From Tenacibaculum tangerinum (lineage in GTDB: Bacteria; Bacteroidota; Bacteroidia; Flavobacteriales; Flavobacteriaceae), in NCBI RefSeq assembly GCF_029853675.1, contig NZ_CP122539.1, forward strand, positions 1,357,001 to 1,421,000: a stretch of DNA of 64,000 nucleotides. Direction: 5' to 3'. The notes beneath the pieces are model-generated. The model was not told where the DNA came from, ran no database searches, and saw only the letters and a program-made list of their open reading frames with translations. Positions 57,894-64,000 of this stretch are shown here, piece after piece. The first letter of the stretch is position 1. Every line of letters starts with the position of its first letter. A program made the translations under genes and the position numbers.

Positions 57894-60456
57894 AGTACCC
57901 GAATTATCATTAGTATTACTTATTGGTGCTTCTGGTTCAGGAAAAAGCACTTTTGCTAAAACGCATTTTGGCAAACACGAAGTCGTTTCTTCTGACGTGT
58001 GTAGAGGAATTGTATCGAATGACGAGAACAGTCAGAGTGCGACAAATGATGCCTTTGATGTACTGAACTTCATTGTTGGAAAAAGACTAAAAAACGGGCA
58101 TTTAACTGTTGTTGATGCTACAAACGTACAAACCGAAGCCCGAAAAGGATTAATTAATCTTGCAAGACAATATCATACCTTACCAGTTGCCATTGTTTTA
58201 GATTTACCTCAAAGAATTTGTGAAGATAGAAATGCAAGTCGAGAAGATAGAAACTTTGGAAATCATGTTATTAGACAACAAAAACAGCAACTCAAAAGGT
58301 CGATAAAAGGACTAAAAAGAGAAGGCTTCAGAAAGATATACGTTTTAAAAAGTGAAGAAGAAGTCGATTCCGTAACTGGAATCGTTAGAGAAAAACTCTA
58401 CAACGATAAAAAAGAACTTCACGGACCTTTTGACATTATTGGAGATATTCACGGTTGCTATGATGAAACAATTTCACTCTTAAAAAAACTCGGGTATATC
58501 ATTAATTCAGTGGATAATGATGGAAACAATTACGGATTAGAAATAAAACATCCTGAAAATAGACAAGTGATATTTTTAGGTGACTTAGTGGATAGAGGTC
58601 CGAATTCGCCAGCGGTTCTAAAATTAGTAATGAGTATGGTTAGAAGCGGTTCAGCTCTTTGCGTTCCTGGAAATCACGACCTAAAACTTCAAAAGAAATT
58701 AAACGGAAAAAATGTTCAGTTGAAACACGGTTTAGCTGAGACAATGGAACAATTGGAAAACGAGTCGCCTGAGTTTATAGCAGATGTTAAAGAGTTTTTA
58801 TACAGCCTAATTAGTCACTATATTTTAGATGATGGTAAGTTAGCTGTTGCACACGCTGGTATAAAAGAAGAAATGCAAGGGAGAGGCTCTGGTGCAGTTA
58901 GGTCATTTTGTTTATATGGAGAAACTACGGGAGAAATTGACGAATTCGGTTTACCTGTCAGGTATAATTGGGCTTCTGAATATAGAGGTAAAGCCAAAGT
59001 TATTTATGGACACACACCTGTTCCAAAAGCAGAATGGCTTAATAAAACTATTGATATTGACACAGGTTGCGTATTCGGTGGAGAACTTACAGCCTTACGT
59101 TATCCCGAAGAAGAATTAGTTTCTGTTAAAGCAGCCAAAGTATATTCAGAACCTATAAAACCATTGGAATTAGAAGTAGAATCTAACCTAAGTCATCAAC
59201 AAGAATATGATGATTTATTGAATATTGATGATGTTATAGGAAAACGAATCGTGCAAACACGCCTGCGAAATAATTTGACCATCAGAGAAGAAAACTCTAT
59301 TGCAGCATTAGAAGTAATGAGTCGTTTTGCCATCAATCCTAAATGGCTCATTTATTTGCCACCAACAATGTCACCGTGTGCCACAAGTGAATTACCGAAT
59401 TACTTGGAGCATCCAGAGCAAGCTATTAACTATTACAGGAAAAGAGGAGTTGAAAAAATAGTTTGTGAAGAAAAGCATATGGGTTCACGAGTCATTTTAG
59501 TGCTTTGTAAAGATGAAGAGACGGTTTTAAATCGTTTTGGAATAGAAAATGAGAGAATTGGAATTTGTTATACAAGAACTGGACGAAACTTTTTTAATGA
59601 TAGTACCATAGAAAAAGAATTTTTGAGCAGAGTTCAAATTGCATTAACCAAATCTGGGTTTTGGGATAAATTTAAGACTGATTGGGTATGTTTAGATGCA
59701 GAATTAATGCCTTGGTCTTCAAAAGCCCAGTCGTTATTACAAGACCAATATGCCTCCGTTGGTTCTTCTGCCAAAAACTCGTTAACAGCGGTTGAGCAAG
59801 TACTACAGAAGACAAAAAACAGAGGAATTAAAGATATTGAAACTATTTTAGATAAATTTAGCTACAAGAAAAAAGCGGTTTCTAAATTCATTGATGCTTA
59901 TAGAAATTATTGTTGGGATGTTAATTCTGTGGATGATTACAAATTAGCACCATTTCATATTCTTGCGACGGAAGGAGCTGTACACATTGATAAAGACCAT
60001 CACTGGCATATGGAAAACATCAAAGAAGTTTGCCTTGCTGATGAAAAAATATTCAGAATTACACCTTACAAAGTTGTTGAGACAAACGACAAAGAGAGCG
60101 TGCAGAAAGCCATTGATTGGTGGACAGAGATGACAGAAAAAGGTGGAGAAGGAATGGTCGTTAAATCTTTTGATTTCATTTCATATGGTAAAGAAGGGCT
60201 ATTACAACCTGCCGTTAAATGTAGAGGAAGTGAGTATCTAAGAATAATTTATGGACCAGAATATGACTTACCAGAGAATATGCAAAGACTTAAAAGCAGA
60301 GGACTGTCAAGAAAGCGTTCTTTGGCTTTGAGAGAATTTGCATTAGGAGTAGAAGGACTGGAAAGGTTTGTAAGAAAAGAACCTTTAAGAAGAATACACG
60401 AAAGTGTTTTTGGAGTATTAGCATTGGAGAGTGAAGATGTTGACCCAAGATTATAA
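57883..60456 (+). CDS. pnkp: Bacterial polynucleotide kinase-phosphatase-adenylyltransferase Pnkp
   Basis: 857 residues from ATG 57883 (MEIKVPELSL). Three modules: an N-terminal 5' kinase with P-loop GASGSGKS (residue ~15), a calcineurin-type 2',3' phosphatase with GDIHGCYDE (~187), GDLVDRG (~233) and GNHDLK (~264), and a C-terminal ligase-like adenylyltransferase with EEKHMGSR (nucleotidyl Lys near 530). With Hen1 it forms the bacterial RNA repair complex. It is followed by an attC-like site, so both genes sit in one cassette-like unit. Confidence 0.95.
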   Translation: MEIKVPELSLVLLIGASGSGKSTFAKTHFGKHEVVSSDVCRGIVSNDENSQSATNDAFDVLNFIVGKRLKNGHLTVVDATNVQTEARKGLINLARQYHTLPVAIVLDLPQRICEDRNASREDRNFGNHVIRQQKQQLKRSIKGLKREGFRKIYVLKSEEEVDSVTGIVREKLYNDKKELHGPFDIIGDIHGCYDETISLLKKLGYIINSVDNDGNNYGLEIKHPENRQVIFLGDLVDRGPNSPAVLKLVMSMVRSGSALCVPGNHDLKLQKKLNGKNVQLKHGLAETMEQLENESPEFIADVKEFLYSLISHYILDDGKLAVAHAGIKEEMQGRGSGAVRSFCLYGETTGEIDEFGLPVRYNWASEYRGKAKVIYGHTPVPKAEWLNKTIDIDTGCVFGGELTALRYPEEELVSVKAAKVYSEPIKPLELEVESNLSHQQEYDDLLNIDDVIGKRIVQTRLRNNLTIREENSIAALEVMSRFAINPKWLIYLPPTMSPCATSELPNYLEHPEQAINYYRKRGVEKIVCEEKHMGSRVILVLCKDEETVLNRFGIENERIGICYTRTGRNFFNDSTIEKEFLSRVQIALTKSGFWDKFKTDWVCLDAELMPWSSKAQSLLQDQYASVGSSAKNSLTAVEQVLQKTKNRGIKDIETILDKFSYKKKAVSKFIDAYRNYCWDVNSVDDYKLAPFHILATEGAVHIDKDHHWHMENIKEVCLADEKIFRITPYKVVETNDKESVQKAIDWWTEMTEKGGEGMVVKSFDFISYGKEGLLQPAVKCRGSEYLRIIYGPEYDLPENMQRLKSRGLSRKRSLALREFALGVEGLERFVRKEPLRRIHESVFGVLALESEDVDPRL

Positions 60457-60458
60457 CA

Positions 60459-60621
60459 GCCAACGCAATTTACAGCACATTGCAATCCTCGTTCCTGCGG
60501 TTGCAAAGAGCTGTATGACAATGCTGAAAGAAACAAATGAAAAGGAAAGCCAGCAGAGAACACTGTATATGAAATCATAACCGCCTATCGGCAGGCTACA
60601 CTTCATATACTCACCGTTGGC
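60459..60621 (+). other. attC-like region 5 after the RNA repair genes
   Basis: GCCAACG (60459-60465) begins one hairpin (TACAGCACATTGCAATCC / GGTTGCAAAGAGCTGTA). A more complete site follows: GAGAACACTGTATATGAA (from 60556), an inner CCGCC/GGCAGG stem, CTTCATATACTCACCGTTGGC (right box CGTTGGC at 60615-60621). The inner 66-bp part has a typical compact attC layout. Confidence 0.65.
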
Positions 60622-60648
60622 AACAATCTGGAAAAACTGAACAAAAAG

Positions 60649-61104
60649 ATGAAATTTAGAAAAGCGACAAGAAATGATGTTGCAATAATTGTGGAAATGA
60701 TTGCGGATGACGAACTTGGGAAAACCAGAGAAAATTTTCAGGTACCATTACCGAACGAATATCTTAACGCTTTTGAAAAAATAAACGCTGACCAAAATCA
60801 AGAACTAATTGTTGTCGAAAATGTAAACTCAGAAATTATTGGAACTTTACAGTTGTCCTTTATCCAATATCTCACCTATCGAGGCGGAATAAGAGCACAG
60901 ATAGAAGCTGTTAGGATCAGAAAAGACAAAAGAGGCCTCGGAATTGGAAAAACAATGTTTGAATGGGCAATTAATAGAGCAAAAGAACGGAATGCTCATT
61001 TACTACAATTAACGACTGACAAAAAAAGAACAAAGGCAATTAAATTTTACGAAGGTTTGGGATTTAAAGCAACTCACGAAGGAATGAAAATACACTTTAA
61101 ATAA
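60649..61104 (+). CDS. GNAT family N-acetyltransferase (cassette gene)
   Basis: 151 residues. RKATRNDVAIIVEMI starts the fold, the acetyl-CoA site is RIRKDKRGLGIGKTMFEWAI (R/Q-x-x-G-x-G/A as RGLGIG), and FYEGLGFKATHEGMKIHF closes it. Substrate unknown. It starts 28 bases after one right box and ends 12 bases before the next left box, a textbook single-gene cassette of about 0.6 kb. Confidence 0.9.
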   Translation: MKFRKATRNDVAIIVEMIADDELGKTRENFQVPLPNEYLNAFEKINADQNQELIVVENVNSEIIGTLQLSFIQYLTYRGGIRAQIEAVRIRKDKRGLGIGKTMFEWAINRAKERNAHLLQLTTDKKRTKAIKFYEGLGFKATHEGMKIHFK

Positions 61105-61115
61105 AAAAGCTAGTT

Positions 61116-61245
61116 GCCAACACCGTATAAAAATAATTGCTAAATTAGTGCTTAACTGAAGGGCGTTGCACTTTTGTTACCTCTGATTTTCCTGCGGAAA
61201 ATCCTCGCTCATAAAACCGCAACTATCTTTATACCAAACGTTGGC
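61116..61245 (+). other. attC-like recombination site 6 (complete)
   Basis: Left box GCCAACA, arm CGTATAAAAATAATTGC (61124-61140), inner hairpin GATTTTCC TGC GGAAAATC, arm GCAACTATCTTTATAC (61219-61234), right box CGTTGGC (61239-61245). 130 bp. The TTGCTAAATTAGTGCTTAA block is in the left arm here but on the right in sites 2 and 4. Confidence 0.78.
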
Positions 61246-61405
61246 TGTAATTAAAACAATCTTTAGTAAAAATCTAATCGTTTAAAGTCACCTAAATTGA
61301 TTGTCTAGTTCATGTCGTATTGATGTCATGCTTGGGTCAGGTAGCTGACAATAACAAACTATCTTCAAACATTACCTTTGCACCGAAATCAAAAAATTAT
61401 TAGAA

Positions 61406-61873
61406 ATGAATTCAAACAAAAGAAATCTAAGAGATATCAAAAAAATGAGATTAGAACGTCATTGGTCTCAGGAACAATTGGCTGAAATGAGCGGATTAAG
61501 TGTCCGAACCATTCAAAGAATTGAAAATGGTGAAAATGCAGGACTAGAATCTTTAAAATCATTAGCAGCTGTTTTTGAAACCAACATTGAAGATTCGAAT
61601 AAAAAAACAGAATTAGAACAGGTTAGAAAAGAGGAAGCCTATATTCAAAAATTAAAAGGGTTTTATAAACTTTTTGGTTTAGCAGTATTGAATTTGATTT
61701 TCTTCTTTTTTATTGCGATTAATGATTCAGATTCAGAAGGTTGGTACGTGTTTTTATATATGCTCATTTCTTGGATTGCTTTCTTAGGAATTTATTCCTT
61801 CATTAGTTTTGATTTTTTCGGGGAGGAATGGAAAAACAAAATGATTAAAAAGAAATTTGGTAATAAAAAATAA
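61406..61873 (+). CDS. XRE-type HTH protein with C-terminal 2TM domain (cassette gene)
   Basis: 155 residues. An N-terminal HTH (MRLERHWSQEQLAEMSGLSVRTIQRIENGENAG, shown in part; residues ~10-60) is followed by a 2TM domain (LKGFYKLFGLAVLNLIFFFF, GWYVFLYMLISWIAFLGIYSF). Likely a membrane-tethered regulator. The stop is five bases before left box GCCAACA, which carries repeat element F. Confidence 0.82.
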   Translation: MNSNKRNLRDIKKMRLERHWSQEQLAEMSGLSVRTIQRIENGENAGLESLKSLAAVFETNIEDSNKKTELEQVRKEEAYIQKLKGFYKLFGLAVLNLIFFFFIAINDSDSEGWYVFLYMLISWIAFLGIYSFISFDFFGEEWKNKMIKKKFGNKK

Positions 61874-62019
61874 CTACAGCCAACAATGGTAGCTGATACA
61901 CAACCCCCAAATTTCAAAAAAATAGAATTCATTTTAAAGCTATGTAAGGGTTGTATTTAGAACGAAGCCAAAATTTAACTCCTTATTTTCTTCTTTTAGA
62001 AAGCTTACAACAAAAGATG

Positions 62020-62274
62020 TTAAGTAATAGGGTACATTTTTAACCAAAACACACAAGCAGCTGCTTTGGCCTCAGTTTTAGTAGGTTTACCCAAGAATTT
62101 TAATAGTTTTTTAATGTTGTATGCAGCCCCCGCCATGAGCATGTACGTATTCGCCCCATCAATACCTCTAACATTTACTTTGCGCAAGCCCATATACTGC
62201 GTGAGAGTTCCAAAAACAGGCTCCACCTGGCTCTGCAGTATCCCCTTGGAACGTTTGCCTAAAAGAGTGAACAT
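62020..62274 (-). pseudogene. IS1182-type transposase C-terminal fragment (second copy)
   Basis: LQSQVEPVFGTLTQYMGLRK...GANTYMLMAGAAYNIKKLLKF is the same subgroup as the fragment at 50123-50374, slightly longer at the N side. The upstream part is missing. Confidence 0.8.
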
Positions 62275-62480
62275 CCCCCAAAAACAGGACAGTTATAAAT
62301 TTCAATTTTCGAACGTGAAATTCAAAGGGTGATTTTGAAAAGCAACAAAAAGTGTAATTAAGCTATACAAACAAATAAGATTACCTGTATCTTTAGGCTA
62401 TGAAACACCGAATATGGTATATTTAAAAACAGCGTAAATTCAATTTTTAACCTGTAGCCATATTTCAGGAATAGACAGGT

Positions 62481-63543
62481 GATAGGGCAGCCGAAATACA
62501 GCTGCATATCGACAAACACAAAAAGCACCAACAAAAGTATAAAGCTATCCAAAAGCAATTAAAGCAGGACGAATCCTATGAAAACCCTCAAATATCCACC
62601 AGCGATCCCGATAGCAGACATCAAATTATCAGGGGCGCCCATTACCGAAATATGTTACACCGCACAAACAACTGTTGATGATAAGTACAAACTACTTGTG
62701 GATTTTAAAGTAACCAACGAAAACGACAAAAAAGCCATGGGCAACATGCTTCAAAGGGCTAAAACCATCCTCAGACCATCACACCTAATAACAGCGCTCT
62801 ACGACAAAGGATATCATACCGGAAGCGAGTTTTATTGTGCAGAGAAATTAGGCATACACACTCTAGTAGCCATACCCGCTATTGGTAAAAGCAGCCAAGC
62901 ACCAGATTCAAAATATAACCTTGAAAACTTTACATACCACAAATCATCAGACATCTACACTTGCCCTGAGCAACATACCCTAACAAGCAATGGCAGTTGG
63001 TATAAAGGAAGAAACTATTAAACAATACAAAACTAAAGCCTGTAAAAGCTGCCCAGTAAGAACGCTATGCACCACAGCAAAAATCAATGGTAAGATTATA
63101 CAACGCAGTGAATATGCTCCCTATATAGAAAACAATGCCAAACGAATTAAAACTAGTGGAGAACTGTACAAAAAGAGGCAAGCTCTGGTAGAGCACCCCT
63201 TTGGAACCATAAAGCGACAATGGGGATTTGACCATATCATGACCAAGAAGGGAAAGGAAAGGAAAGCGCTAGTGCCGATGTTGGGCTTATAGCCTTAGCC
63301 TATAACCTGAGAAGAATAATCAATATCATGGGATTCAGTACCCTTACAAAAGAGGTATATTGTCTTGTTAAAACACATTTTGCCGTTATTGTAAGCCTAT
63401 TTGGGGCTATATACCTTAAAATAAAAGCTTTACAAACTCAAAAGATACATTTTGAAACAATTCAAGAACCAAACCTTTTTACTAAAAAAATGACGCATTT
63501 ACCTAAAAAATCAATCATTTATGCTACTTTTGAGACAGACTGA
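62481..63543 (+). pseudogene. IS1182-type transposase of a second subgroup, multiply frameshifted
   Basis: Pieces in three frames join up: DRAAEIQLHIDKHKKHQQKY...ISTSDPDSRHQII, then EICYTAQTTVDDKYKLLVDFKVTNENDKKAMGNMLQRAKT (in part) with the DDE-type ALYDKGYHTGSEF, then CKSCPVRTLCT (zinc-like Cys) and VEHPFGTIKRQWGFDHIMTKKG, then ADVGLIALAYNLRRIINIMG. At least three shifts are needed and the N-terminal third is missing. The VEHPFGTIKRQW block differs from the VEPVFGTLTQYM type on the other strand. Confidence 0.8.
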
Positions 63544-63620
63544 CGTTATGTGCAAGCGAAAAAAAAGAAACTGTAACAATAACCCATTTTTTTAATCTTT
63601 AGAAGAAACCATAAAAACAA

Positions 63621-64000
63621 ATGAGAAAATTAGCTTTAATACTAATCATAGTAATTTCTTTTTCATCGTGTAATCAAAATAAAAAAAACACCGACAATCC
63701 AATAAGTGAAAACCAAATTGTAATGAATTCTTTAACAGCTGAATTGGATTCTATTCAAAAAAATGGACTAATAAATGGATTTGCAGTTGCAATGGTCGAC
63801 CAAAACGGAGCACTCTATGAAAAAGGCTTTGGATTAGCTAATATTGAGACAAAAGAGAAGTATACAGAAAACACAATACAGCACATTGCTTCGGTTTCTA
63901 AAACGTTAATTGGTATAGCCTTAATGAAAGCTAAAGAAATGGGGAAATTAAATTTAGATGACCCGATTCAGAACTATTTGCCTTTTAAGGTAATAAACCC
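63621..64000 (+). CDS. Serine hydrolase (beta-lactamase-like), cut by window end
   Basis: It starts at ATG 63621 with a lipoprotein signal (LALILIIVISFSSC). GFAVAMVDQNGALYEKGFGLAN and the SxxK motif HIASVSKTLIG are present; the rest lies outside the window. A second member of the family after 48821-49998, again in a cassette position, but here the frame is intact as far as it goes. Confidence 0.85.
   Translation, partial: MRKLALILIIVISFSSCNQNKKNTDNPISENQIVMNSLTAELDSIQKNGLINGFAVAMVDQNGALYEKGFGLANIETKEKYTENTIQHIASVSKTLIGIALMKAKEMGKLNLDDPIQNYLPFKVIN

Larger units (their letters stand above)
61888..63545. mobile_element. attC-inserted repeat element, copy F with nested transposase remnants
   Basis: It starts GGTAGCTGATACACAACC after left box GCCAACA (61879-61885). 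It contains, in order, a minus-strand IS1182 C-terminal fragment, an IS3-end-like segment matching copies B, C and E (62272-62470), and a plus-strand, frameshifted IS1182-type transposase up to 63543. The sequence GACGTTATGTG right after the end may be a residual right box. The most complete of the six copies. Confidence 0.65.

Noticed and set aside
1-64000. tRNA or rRNA genes
   Set aside because: No cloverleaf with GGTTCRA-type arm or rRNA-like segment was recognised by eye; a tRNAscan run would settle it.

Overview
The window looks like a chromosome segment of a marine-type member of the Flavobacteriaceae (Bacteroidota). It is AT-rich with a TAnnTTTG-type promoter ahead of ffh. It carries family-typical genes: a TonB-dependent receptor with a carboxypeptidase-like N-terminal domain, DUF1572/DinB, DUF6702, DUF6787 and HU-DUF4469 proteins, topoisomerase IV, and a 6S-like RNA between zapA and rny. 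The genus cannot be fixed from the sequence alone.

Region 1 (1-11.5 kb) is housekeeping: two tandem acyl-CoA ligases, an RluA-type pseudouridine synthase, an MFS exporter, an M48 protease, an alpha/beta hydrolase with methionine sulfoxide reductase B, a DinB-like protein, Ffh and FolD. Between ffh and folD lies a decayed four-helix-bundle (S23-type) gene.

Region 2 (11.8-17.4 kb) is accessory: a BcgI-like restriction unit (nuclease-methylase fusion plus specificity subunit) followed by a HEPN-like gene. Two of the three genes carry a frameshift. It is followed by GC-rich 23-bp palindromic tandem repeats and an HU-DUF4469 gene.

Region 3 (18-29 kb) holds peptidase E, a tandem array of four secreted carboxypeptidase-regulatory-like proteins with a DUF6702 protein and an M1 metallopeptidase, a frameshifted TPR/AraC-type regulator facing a small peptide with a natural-product-precursor-like leader, and three copies of a roughly 210-235 bp MITE-like repeat.

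Region 4 (29-44.5 kb) is mostly minus strand: MscS, ParC, a lipoprotein, ParE, a run of small proteins (YidD-like, SH3, Cys-rich), RNase Y, the 6S-like RNA and ZapA. Then on the plus strand come an M23 peptidase and a TonB-dependent receptor. A 91-bp tandem duplication and three short CCTACGG hairpins lie among the small genes.

Region 5 (about 45-64 kb) is the most unusual. Every non-transposase gene is on the plus strand. Several gene ends run into sites with the layout of integron attC sites: an RYYYAAC-like box, an imperfect palindrome of 50-160 bp, then ACGTTRRC. No integrase is present, so this resembles a cluster of attC sites lacking the integrase (CALIN). Cargo includes an Fnr-like regulator with arsM, an AraC regulator with a serine hydrolase, an esterase, small lipoproteins and membrane proteins, a complete Hen1-Pnkp RNA repair pair, a GNAT acetyltransferase and an XRE-2TM protein. 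Six copies of a repeat beginning GGTAGCTGATGCACAACC sit at the same position, two bases after the AACA of an attC left box. They carry decayed IS1182-type and IS3-type fragments, which suggests a mobile element family that targets attC sites.

Single-base frameshifts, several of them in or next to homopolymers, break at least seven accessory genes but none of the recognised core genes.
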